Part shown: positions 25,684 through 33,895 of the stretch, piece after piece
How positions within the stretch are numbered: position 1 is the first letter of the stretch
Layout of the letters: each line of letters begins with the position of its first letter
Notes under the pieces: generated by a model
The model's database searches: none
What the model saw: the letters and a program-made list of their open reading frames with translations, nothing else
What the model was told of the DNA's origin: nothing
Position numbers and translations under genes: made by a program
NCBI RefSeq assembly: GCF_900111995.1
Contig: NZ_FOKF01000012.1
Span: 51,556-115,555, forward strand
Direction of reading: 5' to 3'
Source: Collimonas sp. OK607
Lineage (GTDB): Bacteria > Pseudomonadota > Gammaproteobacteria > Burkholderiales > Burkholderiaceae_D
Length of the DNA stretch: 64,000 bases

Positions 25684-26325
25684 TTAGCCATTGTTTTCAT
25701 CTAGCGAATCCCATAGCAAGCGGGAATCGAAACTCAGGGAAGCGAGCATGGTCAGCACTACCACCGAGGCAAAAGCCAGGGCTCCGGGGCCGGGAATAAT
25801 GGTAGCCAGCTTGCCGGCGCGTACCAGCGCGGCCAGCATGGCCACGACGAAAATATCGAGCATTGACCACCGCCCGATCACTTCCAGCAGGCGGTACAGC
25901 CGGGTCTGCTGGCGGATGCGCCAGGTGGAGCGGAACTGTACCGAGAGCAGCAGCATCGTCAAGGCCATCATCTTTAACAGCGGCACCACCACGCTGGCAA
26001 TCAGCACCAGGAGCGCTAACGCCATGGAATCCGAAATCCAGAAATAGACGATGCCGGAGAGGACGGTGTCGTTCGAGGTCCCGAAAACAGACTGCGTGGT
26101 CATCATTGGGAGCAGGTTAGCGGGAATGTAGAGGATTACGGCAGCGATCAGAAAGGCCCAGCTACGCGCCACGCTATCTGGCTTTCGACGGTGCAGGACG
26201 GTCCCACAGCGCGGGCACCTCAAGCCTTCGAGCGCCTGTGCGCTTAGCAAGTGGCAGGCGTGGCAAGACACCAGTTTCATCGGCGTGGCCGTCGACACGG
26301 CGGCGGCAGGCAGCGGCACGCTCAT
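25684..26325 (-). CDS. pqiA: PqiA-domain inner-membrane protein (second copy)
   Basis: A 213-residue protein corresponding to one half of E. coli PqiA. Near residue 25 a zinc-ribbon motif, CHACHLLS..CPRCG, precedes four transmembrane helices. The start at 26325 overlaps the upstream pqiA-type gene's stop (ATGA) and begins MSVPLPAAAV. In E. coli both halves are fused in one 417-residue protein. Here two genes encode them, a common arrangement in betaproteobacteria. It is the inner-membrane partner of PqiB in lipid transport. Confidence 0.88.
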   Translation of the reverse strand: MSVPLPAAAVSTATPMKLVSCHACHLLSAQALEGLRCPRCGTVLHRRKPDSVARSWAFLIAAVILYIPANLLPMMTTQSVFGTSNDTVLSGIVYFWISDSMALALLVLIASVVVPLLKMMALTMLLLSVQFRSTWRIRQQTRLYRLLEVIGRWSMLDIFVVAMLAALVRAGKLATIIPGPGALAFASVVVLTMLASLSFDSRLLWDSLDENNG

Positions 26326-26975
26326 CGCGGCGGTTCCGTCTTTATGTATTGCCACAGGTCGCGCGGATCGAACGACACCATGGCCGCCAGCACCACCACT
26401 AGTACACTGAACGACCATAATGCAACGCCCGGCAGGATATCCGCAACGCTGGACAGCTTGACCAGCGTCACCACCACGCCCAGTAAATAAACCTCGATCA
26501 TTCCCCACGGCCGTGTGTGTTGGATGGCACGCATGATGAGCTCGAAGCCGGCCGGTAACCGGTGTCGCGCCATCAGTACCAGCAGGTAGAGCATCATCAG
26601 CATCTCTGCCAACGGAAACAGGATGGTAGTCGCAAACACCAACAAGGCCACCAGCACCATGTGATCGGCATACAGTGCCTCTACCGCTCCCCATAAGGTG
26701 GTCTGCGTGCGAATGCCCTTGAGCTCCATCTCAACTATGGGAAAAACGTTGGACAGCAAAAACAGGATGAGCGCGGTTACCACTAATGGCAGCAGGCGAT
26801 GATAGACGCGCGTGCTCTCGCGGTATAGCGTAGCGCCGCAACGCCGGCACTGCGCACGCTCGCCCTCAGCAACGCCGGTGCGTTGGTAGACAGCGTCGCA
26901 GTATTCGCAGGCGATCAGGTGCTGGCGGTCGGCACCTGAAGCCGGCGCATCGCGCGCAATGTCATGGTTTGTCAT
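26322..26975 (-). CDS. pqiA: PqiA-domain inner-membrane protein (first copy)
   Basis: A 217-residue protein with an N-terminal zinc ribbon (CEYCDAVYQ ... CRRCGATLY, about residues 24-51) and four transmembrane helices. It is the first gene of the pqi operon (26975 down to 23349, minus strand). It represents the N-terminal half of the E. coli PqiA. The ATGA link to the next gene indicates that the two half-proteins are made together and probably form one complex. The lipoprotein gene ending at 27025 lies only about 50 bp upstream, so it may share the transcript. Confidence 0.88.
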   Translation of the reverse strand: MTNHDIARDAPASGADRQHLIACEYCDAVYQRTGVAEGERAQCRRCGATLYRESTRVYHRLLPLVVTALILFLLSNVFPIVEMELKGIRTQTTLWGAVEALYADHMVLVALLVFATTILFPLAEMLMMLYLLVLMARHRLPAGFELIMRAIQHTRPWGMIEVYLLGVVVTLVKLSSVADILPGVALWSFSVLVVVLAAMVSFDPRDLWQYIKTEPPR

Positions 26976-27024
26976 GGCATCTCTATCTGCGGATTTAGTC
27001 GTTGCAGAGCTTTTATCGCGCCGC

Positions 27025-27690
27025 TTATTTCAGGTACGCAACCAGCGCATCCGCACCCTTGTCGATGCCAGTTTTGGCAGCATGGAGCGAACCGAAGGTC
27101 GCCGCAATATTCATTGCATTGGGATACTGCTTTGTCACGAACGCCTTCAGGAGTTGGTTACTCGTCGCATCATAGATTTCGACCGAATAGCTGACTGACC
27201 CCATGAACATTCCTTCTTTTCCACGTATGGATTGGACGACGTTGTAAGGCATTCCAGCCAAGTCAAAGCGGGTCACCGTCGATGCCACCGCAGTGTTTGT
27301 CCCCGCGCCGGCCAAGGTCACTCTGAGCTTGAGAGTATTCGATCCGGGATTGGCGACTACTTGAAATCGCTGACTTAATGCTTTTCTGAACGTCGTATCC
27401 ATGTAGCGGGCGAGTTCCTGCTTGTCCGCCTCTGACAAATCTCCAAACTGATGATCTGGCCCTCTGTAGATCGCGACCGGATCAATGATGATCGTGTTGT
27501 ATTTCTGCCATTCCACAGAAGTCGAATAGCTGTACGGAACACGGCCGGTATCGTCTTTCTGATTCGGTACCAGCTTGGATGACGAGGCGATTCCCGAATA
27601 CGCACTCGGTTGCGTGGTCCCGCAAGCGGCAAGCGCCACGCATAACGCTGTAACCGCTACCGGCCGGATTGCATTGATGGATATGTTCAT
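27025..27690 (-). CDS. DUF3313-like lipoprotein
   Basis: A 221-residue lipoprotein. The signal peptide has a lipobox, LAAC, with the acylated cysteine at residue 23. The body fits the DUF3313 group (YNTIIIDPVAIYRGPDHQFG and FRKALSQRFQVV). Such proteins are outer-membrane or periplasmic and of unknown function. The upstream region 27691-28146 carries a TetR-type operator candidate at 27897-27915. That could place it under control of the TetR gene next to it. It lies on the same strand as, and about 50 bp before, the pqi operon. Confidence 0.72.
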   Translation of the reverse strand: MNISINAIRPVAVTALCVALAACGTTQPSAYSGIASSSKLVPNQKDDTGRVPYSYSTSVEWQKYNTIIIDPVAIYRGPDHQFGDLSEADKQELARYMDTTFRKALSQRFQVVANPGSNTLKLRVTLAGAGTNTAVASTVTRFDLAGMPYNVVQSIRGKEGMFMGSVSYSVEIYDATSNQLLKAFVTKQYPNAMNIAATFGSLHAAKTGIDKGADALVAYLK

Positions 27691-28146
27691 TTCGATTCCT
27701 CTTCAGATTTTTCCAGGAATGACTGTCATCGCCTGCTACAACTTGGTAGACGAGCGGGGCATGGCCGTGACGGAGATCAATGTCTAGCGGTTTGTACGAA
27801 CCTGGCTACGACATTCAACTGATAACGAGATCAACCTCCGGCCGCCCCTTTCGCGCTAGCTCAGGGAGCGAATATAGCATTGAATATTGAATTTGCAAAC
27901 CGGTTGGTCGGTTTTATTTTGATTTATAAAATATGCTGAAATCTTGCAGTAGAGAAAGGGGGCGGTCATTTATAGCAAAGGAGCGAGCCCAGGCTCGTTC
28001 AGCGAGCTATGCTCTGTGACGCTGCGTCAGCTATCGAACAACCTTTGAGGAATGTCCGACATGTGGAGATCAAAGAAAAATATGATCAGCTTATCGCAGC
28101 CGAGCACACGGTCTCCTGCGACAGGGCGTGCACGAGGAGCGTTCTT
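27691..28146. other. intergenic region with operator-like site
   Basis: No gene is seen between the lipoprotein and the TetR gene. The stretch 27880-27950 is AT-rich and contains the operator-like site described separately, plus sequence able to hold a promoter for the lipoprotein gene. The remainder shows nothing recognisable. Confidence 0.5.
27897..27915. promoter_or_regulatory. TetR-type operator candidate
   Basis: AAACCG-N6-CGGTTT forms an inverted repeat (27897-27914). Its right half extends as TGGTCGGTTTT (27905-27915), and the same 11 bases recur at 28793-28803, about 80 bp upstream of the TetR gene. Repetition of one half-site before the regulator and before its neighbour suggests a shared operator. 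Confidence 0.42.
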
Positions 28147-28716
28147 CTAAGTCTTGTTATGAGTCAGCCATTGCTGGCTGTCGAGCAAGCGATCAAAAAG
28201 GCGCTGGCGCTCATCATCCGAAAGGGAGCATTGCCCGAGCAGGGCGCTCAGAAGCATTCCCCTGGCAGCATACCAGCGCAGGGTCGCTAATTCAGGATCA
28301 ACGGCCTCTGTCTTGATGGATTCAATTTTCTTGGCATCAATCTCTTTAAACATGGACAAAAGCCCTGGTTCTTCGCTGATGGCACCGAGCATTGCAAACG
28401 CAACCGATTTTTGCGTAGTGACAGCTTCGCGGGCTACCGCGATCTGTGTCGACAAGTTGGCTTCGGGCGACGTAGTACCTGCCTCGGTCATGTAGTGCTG
28501 AGAAAATGTATCGAAGTATTCGGCCTGATATTCCAACATCGCCCTTAGCACAGCCTCTTTCGACCGGAACTGATGCATTAGCCCGCCTTTACTGACACCG
28601 GCTTCGCGTGCAATGGCATCAAGCGTCAAACGACGAGGGCCATCGCGTCCGATGATGATCAGGGCCGCCTGAATGATGGCGTTGCGTGATAGCTTCGATC
28701 GAGTAGTGTTATCCAT
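28147..28716 (-). CDS. TetR/AcrR-family regulator A
   Basis: A 189-residue repressor. The N-terminal helix-turn-helix (about residues 10-55) includes LTLDAIAREAGVSKGGLMHQ followed by FRSKEAVLRAML. The C-terminal helical domain would bind an unknown ligand. It is closely related to the divergent regulator at 29183-29779, which has the same SKGGLMHQFR core and MDN.TRS start. The half-site TGGTCGGTTTT lies upstream of it and again near the lipoprotein gene, so autoregulation is plausible. Confidence 0.88.
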   Translation of the reverse strand: MDNTTRSKLSRNAIIQAALIIIGRDGPRRLTLDAIAREAGVSKGGLMHQFRSKEAVLRAMLEYQAEYFDTFSQHYMTEAGTTSPEANLSTQIAVAREAVTTQKSVAFAMLGAISEEPGLLSMFKEIDAKKIESIKTEAVDPELATLRWYAARGMLLSALLGQCSLSDDERQRLFDRLLDSQQWLTHNKT

Positions 28717-29182
28717 TATCTATTTCCATTGCGGGATGGAGAGCTCCCAAACCAGTGAAGATACCTCGGAATGGCGGAAAAAACAATCTTTCTGGTCGGT
28801 TTTTGAATTGCCTTGGTATTCATCTGCCGTTTACGTTATGGCGAGACTTTGAATAGCGCGATGAGGATCCAGACTGCCATCGTCGCATCGAAATGCCACA
28901 GCAATCCTTGATCCAATTGAGTTGGTTTTTCGACCAAATCGAATACAGAAATGATAAGGGGGATTGGCGAACTTTCGGCATCGAAGCAGAGATCCAGGGC
29001 CAGTCGCCGGTTAGACGCCCGCTGGCGCGGCGCGCTCGATCATGTTCCTTATGCGGAGCTCGTATATCTTCGCACCAAAAGTAATGTACTCTATCGATCC
29101 TGATAACTCACTAGAACTTGCCGTGACGCGCGTAGCGCCGGCGGCCCATAGCCAGCTTCTACGTCACACAAAACTATTTACA
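28717..29182. other. divergent promoter region between two tetR-type genes
   Basis: A 466-bp region with no gene I can support. It holds TGGTCGGTTTT at 28793-28803, a half operator facing regulator A. Short open frames near 28893-29080 do not resemble any family and lack good ribosome-binding sites. Confidence 0.5.
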
Positions 29183-29779
29183 ATGGACAATCCGACACGT
29201 TCAGAGACAACCCGTAGAAAAGCAATTGAAGCCGCATTTGCGATCCTTACCAGAGAAGGCGTGAAAGGGTTGACTTTCGATTCGTTGGCGCAGGAAAGTG
29301 GCATAAGCAAGGGCGGGCTTATGCACCAGTTCCGTACGAAGAACGGGGTGCTGAAGGCCTTGCTTGACTTCCAGAAGCAGGACTTCGATCGCATTGCACG
29401 AAACCATCTGGCGAGTGAGGGAGCATCAAAAACTGAGCAAATCCTCTCTATGCAGATCGCAACGTATAGGGCTGCCTCCAACCAGTCACACTCGGTGGCG
29501 CGCGCTATATTGGCAGCTCTGGTTGAAAATCCCGAATTACTGATTGAATCCCGGGAGTCGGAGATCGCCAAGATGAAGAAGCTGCAAGACGATGCAGTCG
29601 ACCCGGAGCTTGCTCTGCTTCGCTATTTTGCTGCTAGTGGCATTGCGTTCAACGTTTTACTCGGACTCTCACCGATTTCAAAAGCAGCACGCGAACGGTT
29701 GTTCGCCAGGCTGATGGACGACAATAACTGGAAAATAGAACCTCGTCAGGAGCGGACGAAGAAGCGGCCAGCCCGCTGA
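29183..29779 (+). CDS. TetR/AcrR-family regulator B
   Basis: A 198-residue repressor starting MDNPTRSETTRRK. An upstream extension to 29042 has no family support. The helix-turn-helix contains LTFDSLAQESGISKGGLMHQ followed by FRTKNGVLKALL. It is a paralogue of regulator A on the other side of the same intergenic region. Both have a matching C-terminal pattern, VDPELA.LR..AA.G. The C-terminal tail is basic (RQERTKKRPAR). Its targets may include the porin or membrane protein genes downstream. Confidence 0.88.
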   Translation: MDNPTRSETTRRKAIEAAFAILTREGVKGLTFDSLAQESGISKGGLMHQFRTKNGVLKALLDFQKQDFDRIARNHLASEGASKTEQILSMQIATYRAASNQSHSVARAILAALVENPELLIESRESEIAKMKKLQDDAVDPELALLRYFAASGIAFNVLLGLSPISKAARERLFARLMDDNNWKIEPRQERTKKRPAR

Positions 29780-29840
29780 TGGCCGAAATACGATATGGTG
29801 ACACGCATGTCTTTAGTGCGAGTTAAAGGTAGAGACACTG

Positions 29841-29999
29841 TTATAAGTCTCTCATGTCGGCTTGTTTTAGATCCAGGAACAACTGCTCCGCACGACGCTG
29901 CTTTGCTGCAACCTGTCGAATGAAAGGTGCAGTATTGCTACCCATTTTTCGCCACTCGCTATGCTGTGGTTCCCTGAATTTTTCCTCTGTTTCGACCAT
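29841..29999 (-). CDS. possible small gene or gene tail
   Basis: A minus-strand frame of 52 codons ends with APFIRQVAAKQRRAEQLFLD and LKQADMRDL. The frame stays open upstream to about 30098 with sequence such as SWETWERRKAWPAADH. The charged, helical composition looks protein-like, so it could be the tail of a truncated gene rather than a complete one. No family is recognised and no good ribosome-binding site is seen. Confidence 0.25.
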   Translation of the reverse strand: MVETEEKFREPQHSEWRKMGSNTAPFIRQVAAKQRRAEQLFLDLKQADMRDL

Positions 30000-30110
30000 A
30001 TGATCGGCCGCTGGCCACGCCTTGCGACGCTCCCATGTTTCCCACGAAATTGCCGAGATGCACCGGCTCGTTTGAATAAATGGGTCTCTTCGATAAGGCG
30101 TGGCCGATCG

Positions 30111-30677
30111 TCATCCTTTAGGGAGGGAGGAGGACAAGCGGGCTGCATTCGCAAAGCGGCGTGAAATTTGATTAGCGATCCAGACGACGATCGAAAAATA
30201 CAATGCGCCGAGCGCCATGGAGATCATTAGCTGCGGATATTGGCTGCTTGCCTGGATCGAGGGGATCGTGGCAACCGTCAAGAAGAGCATGGTGGTCATA
30301 TTGATCGCCACCACGAACCAACCCATGATTTGGAAAAATACCAAAACAATCACGCCGGCAATGCACGGCGCCAGCGCAGCTGCTCCCAAAGCCAACGGCA
30401 GTGCATGCAAAAAGTAGGCTACCGTCAAGCCAACGGCGGCGCCTACGATGCAATTAGATAGCTTCTTGAAATTGGAACGCTCAAGTCCGCCCCAATAGAG
30501 CGCAAAGAGAAACCCGACCCACATATCGGCGACTGCCAACGCATAGTTCAAAGCTATAAACGATCCCACTACGACCACTGCGGTGATGAGGGTAAACAGC
30601 CCCTTGCCAACCGAAGTTTTGCGGACATGGTCGTTCGTCCGGACAATCTTGCGTGCCGTATCTTGCTGCTGTGACAT
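30111..30677 (-). CDS. DUF1097-like integral membrane protein
   Basis: A 188-residue membrane protein with about five hydrophobic helices after a charged N-terminal stretch (MSQQQDTARKIVRTNDHVRK). The start at 30677 has GGAGGAG 6 bp upstream. The pattern GFLFALYWGGLERSNFKKLS followed by small-residue-rich helices resembles DUF1097 proteins such as E. coli YcdZ, which are of unknown function. It lies divergent to the porin gene across a region with tandem palindromes, so the two may be co-regulated. Assignment to DUF1097 is tentative. Confidence 0.62.
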   Translation of the reverse strand: MSQQQDTARKIVRTNDHVRKTSVGKGLFTLITAVVVVGSFIALNYALAVADMWVGFLFALYWGGLERSNFKKLSNCIVGAAVGLTVAYFLHALPLALGAAALAPCIAGVIVLVFFQIMGWFVVAINMTTMLFLTVATIPSIQASSQYPQLMISMALGALYFSIVVWIANQISRRFANAARLSSSLPKG

Positions 30678-31270
30678 TTTGTCTCCTCCAATTGTTTGCA
30701 CATCAAAAATTTTTTGTGGACTGCTGATGTGTGAGGTGTAGCGTAGCACTGAATTTTAATAACGTAAACCGCCTATCCGGATTGTTTTGTGTTAGCTTTG
30801 CATGAATCGCAGCTGTGCAAAACAGGTTGACTGGAATTTTCTCGAGAAACTTGTATCAGTGCTTGACGCCGCTGGGTTTCAGCATTTATATTAAATGAAT
30901 ACTGGTTCATGAATCATAGTTCATTTAAAGTGGCGCCTTATTTTGTCGTTTGATTTCCTCGAAAAAAGAAGCGCCGTCAACGGTGCACAAGACGGAGACA
31001 CGGAATGATTCGACTACCCGGAACAGCCGCCATTTATCCAGGTTCTGGCAATGGGGCGACAGAAGCAGTTCTGAATCTATCGGGAGTGAAAGCCACATAT
31101 TCATTCTCATCGAAACATCACCACGCCAGCGTGGAGCAGAACATCGCGGTCTCCGGGTACGTCGAATCCGAAGGCAAACCGCGGTTGCAGATCTTAGAAA
31201 CCTAAGACCTGCGGAAGTCTAGAGATTCGACGGAAATAATAGAAAACAAAATAATTTAGGAGACGAGCAA
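30678..31270. other. divergent intergenic region between membrane protein and porin genes
   Basis: A 593-bp stretch with no firmly supported gene. It contains the tandem palindromes at 30896-30923. A 66-codon frame at 31005-31205 (MIRLPGTAAIYPGSGNG) has a weak ribosome-binding site and no recognised family, so I do not call it a gene. The AT-rich part near 30880-30930 is the likely promoter zone. Confidence 0.5.
30896..30923. promoter_or_regulatory. two adjacent TGAA-N6-TTCA palindromes, possible operator
   Basis: TGAATACTGGTTCA (30896-30909) is followed at once by TGAATCATAGTTCA (30910-30923). The pair is framed by the longer arms TTAAATGAA (30891-30899) and TTCATTTAA (30920-30928). Such ordered dyads usually bind two dimers of a repressor. 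It lies 219 bp from the membrane-protein start and about 350 bp from the porin start. Confidence 0.5.
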
Positions 31271-32878
31271 ATGAGTTTCAATACTATTGGTATCGCCCAT
31301 ATGATTCGCTTATCCGGGCGGAGTTCTGTCGATGTAATCTCCGGGCGAAAGAAAGTCGAGCGCTTTCGATGTCGATCGCTCGCGTATTCTGGAGTCGCGC
31401 TGAGTGCACTTGCGATCAGCGCGTGGCCGGCCAAGGCTGCTGAACAATCCGTCACAACGCAGGTTTCCGAGCTTCAGTCACCTGTCGTCGTGGTACCGGA
31501 GTCGCCTGTTGCATTGAGCATGTCGGCGCCACCGACGTCTGCTGAGCGAGGCCGTGCTTTGGACGCGAAGTATGGATACAAAGGATGGAATGTGATGTTT
31601 CCATCCTACGGCGACAGCCTGGTGGCCGACGATGGAAATTGGCGGACTAACCTGGCTTCCCATGGCTTTGGTTTTTCGGTACAGGGTTCAGCAATATTTC
31701 AGAACAATCTCCTCGATACGCCAGGCCGGATTCCTTCATCGGGCTATGCGCCTTGCGGGCAGAACAGTCTTAACTACAACTGCGCGGGCGGGCGTTCGTA
31801 TTTTGGTCAACGTCCCAGCATCATGGTGGCGAACTCTGCATTTTTGACGTACGACATGAGTCAGTACGGGGTGCCTGATGGGCAGATTGCGGTTGGAGCG
31901 AATTTCGGCGCCAGTACAGACCAACAGTACAACCCAAATACATTTCGTTTCAATGGCATATCGTGGTACCAGACGTTTCTGGACAAAAAGCTGGAAGTCA
32001 AGGCAGGCTATTTTGCAAACCTGCCGGAATTCGCCGGGACCTTCGTCGGTGGAATGGTCGTCAATCCATTCGGCCCGTCGGCGTCTATTCCAATTGTTTT
32101 GGGCATGTCGCCAAACAGCATAAGCACGCCAAATTTGCGTATTAAATGGAACATCACAGACAAGCTGTATGCGCAGGCGGCAGTTCAACGCAGTCTGCCG
32201 GTCCTTGGACCTACGGGAAACTCCATTTATGACGAGGTGAATGCAAATCCATCTGGCCTTGCCTTCAATTCCTCAGTTCCGGGAACGCGCGAATTGTACA
32301 TCAGCGAGATCGGCTACAAGCGCCCATCTGCGACGAACACGCCATTTACGTGGCTCCGTGCCGGGTACATGTACAACACATCGACGTTCGCGGATTACAG
32401 CCGCATGCTGCAAGATCCCCACGCAACGAAGAACGGGGCGTATGGACTTTATGCACTCGCGGATTATCAAATTACCCAGTCGGCTCCTGCGTCACCATAT
32501 ACGGCCTACAGAGGCGTGTATGTAGGCGGAAGTTTTATGTATGGCGATCAAAAATCGACCCCTTTTACTCAGTACGTTGAGGCGCGCGCTTACTTGGTAG
32601 GGCCATCTGCGAGTAGGCCAAGCGATATGCTTTCGTTCGTCTATAGCCACAACAAGGCGAACAAATATCTTCAGAAAGCCTTGAACGTCTATTCCGCCTT
32701 TACAAATTTCTATCCCATCGGCGAATCGAACAGCATCACTGCCGCCTATACGTATCACGTCATGCCGGGCCTTTATGCCACTGCCGGACTGGGCTATACG
32801 GACAAGCCAAGCTTGTCGCAATTTAAAGGGGAGGGGAGTTCGCTTAGTGCCCTGCTCAGTTTGTATTGGATCTTTTGA
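31271..32878 (+). CDS. OprB-like carbohydrate-type porin
   Basis: A 535-residue outer-membrane protein. A long signal region ends near AKAAEQ (residue 59) and is followed by a linker rich in Pro and Val. The body is dominated by alternating aromatic and glycine residues, ending in LSLYWIF with the C-terminal aromatic expected of barrel proteins. Features such as GASTDQQYNPNTFRFNG and VYVGGSFMYGDQ fit the carbohydrate-selective porin (OprB) fold. In this position it may carry the substrate of the adjacent oxygenase operon rather than a sugar. Ribosome-binding site GGAG is 8-9 bp upstream. Confidence 0.72.
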   Translation: MSFNTIGIAHMIRLSGRSSVDVISGRKKVERFRCRSLAYSGVALSALAISAWPAKAAEQSVTTQVSELQSPVVVVPESPVALSMSAPPTSAERGRALDAKYGYKGWNVMFPSYGDSLVADDGNWRTNLASHGFGFSVQGSAIFQNNLLDTPGRIPSSGYAPCGQNSLNYNCAGGRSYFGQRPSIMVANSAFLTYDMSQYGVPDGQIAVGANFGASTDQQYNPNTFRFNGISWYQTFLDKKLEVKAGYFANLPEFAGTFVGGMVVNPFGPSASIPIVLGMSPNSISTPNLRIKWNITDKLYAQAAVQRSLPVLGPTGNSIYDEVNANPSGLAFNSSVPGTRELYISEIGYKRPSATNTPFTWLRAGYMYNTSTFADYSRMLQDPHATKNGAYGLYALADYQITQSAPASPYTAYRGVYVGGSFMYGDQKSTPFTQYVEARAYLVGPSASRPSDMLSFVYSHNKANKYLQKALNVYSAFTNFYPIGESNSITAAYTYHVMPGLYATAGLGYTDKPSLSQFKGEGSSLSALLSLYWIF

Positions 32879-32889
32879 GAAAGGCAGAT

Positions 32890-32915
32890 CCGTTGCTTCG
32901 GGAGCGAAGCAACGG
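32890..32915 (+). terminator. hairpin after the porin gene
   Basis: CCGTTGCTTC (32890-32899) pairs with GAAGCAACGG (32906-32915) over a 6-base loop, beginning 12 bp after the porin stop. There is no clear T run, so termination would be weak or assisted. Confidence 0.5.
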
Positions 32916-32947
32916 GGCACTGCACTATCGCTCCACATGACTTACCC

Positions 32948-32985
32948 GCTTAGCTCAGCTATCGGAAAAACAACATGAGCTAAGC
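32948..32985. promoter_or_regulatory. 10-bp inverted repeat upstream of the oxygenase operon
   Basis: GCTTAGCTCA (32948-32957) and TGAGCTAAGC (32976-32985) are exact reverse complements separated by 18 bases. The right arm ends 54 bp before the first start codon of the operon at 33040. The position and form suit a repressor or activator site. Confidence 0.42.
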
Positions 32986-33039
32986 AACGAAATTCGCGGT
33001 AGAGCATGAATGGTTGAGTATCAAAAAAGGAGAAGATTT

Positions 33040-33816
33040 ATGACTAGCACGTTCGACAAAAATATATCGCTCGCCGGGAGGACCGCCCTGATCACCGGGG
33101 GGGCTTCCGGGATGGGCCGAGCTTCAGCGCTGCTCTTCGCTACTCAAGGAGCACATGTCGTCATCGTCGATCGAAATGGCTTGGCTGCAGATGAAGCCGT
33201 CGCCGAAATTCGACGTGCGGGAGGTTCGGCTGAGTCGCATCATGTGGATCTGGTCAACCAGGCCGCCCTCAATGATTTCGTCGACGCGTTCCTGCGTGAG
33301 CACGATGTCTTGGACATCTTGTTCAACCATGCCGGATTGCCGGCACCGGCCGGTTTCGATTACGACGCACAGAGCTTCAACACCTGCATGACGATCAATG
33401 TCTGGGTTCCGATGATCCTGACAAAGCGGTTTTTGCCGCTGTTACGCAAGTCACGTTCAGCGTCGGTCATTTGTACTTCGTCGATTGCCGGTCTGAAGGC
33501 AGTGTCGTTCTTCCCGACCTATTCAGCGAGCAAGGCCGCCCTGATTCAGTACGTCAAGTCGATCGCTCAACTGTTAGCTCCTGAGGGCATACGGGTGAAT
33601 GCGATCTGTCCGGGGGCGACAGATACGCCTGCGCTAAGACGCGACATTGCAGACGGAATTGTGAGGGCGACGATGGAGGAGATCTCGGCCTCCGTTCCGC
33701 TACGGCGAATGGGAACTCCAGAAGACATGGCGCATATGGCGCTATTCCTGGCATCTGACGCATCGAGTTTCATGACCGGTGTCGCGGTGCCCGTCGACGG
33801 CGGTGCGACTGCCTGA
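33040..33816 (+). CDS. SDR-family oxidoreductase (first gene of oxygenase operon)
   Basis: A 258-residue short-chain dehydrogenase. The start at 33040 is preceded by AAAGGAG at about 9 bp. TGGASGMG (about residues 18-25) binds the cofactor, D40 region VIVDRNG favours NAD, NHAG stands for NNAG, and YSASKAA holds the catalytic Tyr-Lys. It is followed 79 bp later by the lipase-like hydrolase. In Baeyer-Villiger pathways such enzymes oxidise the alcohol made by a P450 to the ketone used by the monooxygenase, and that is the likely role here. Confidence 0.88.
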   Translation: MTSTFDKNISLAGRTALITGGASGMGRASALLFATQGAHVVIVDRNGLAADEAVAEIRRAGGSAESHHVDLVNQAALNDFVDAFLREHDVLDILFNHAGLPAPAGFDYDAQSFNTCMTINVWVPMILTKRFLPLLRKSRSASVICTSSIAGLKAVSFFPTYSASKAALIQYVKSIAQLLAPEGIRVNAICPGATDTPALRRDIADGIVRATMEEISASVPLRRMGTPEDMAHMALFLASDASSFMTGVAVPVDGGATA

Positions 33817-33895
33817 TACCACCTTGAATGCATGCAGAGGATGGGCTTACCCACTTCCGCAGAGTAATGAGAAACCAATATTAGAGGATAACAAC

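Noticed and set aside
31005..31205. Small ORF before the porin gene
   Set aside because: Weak ribosome-binding site, no family, and it lies in the likely promoter region.
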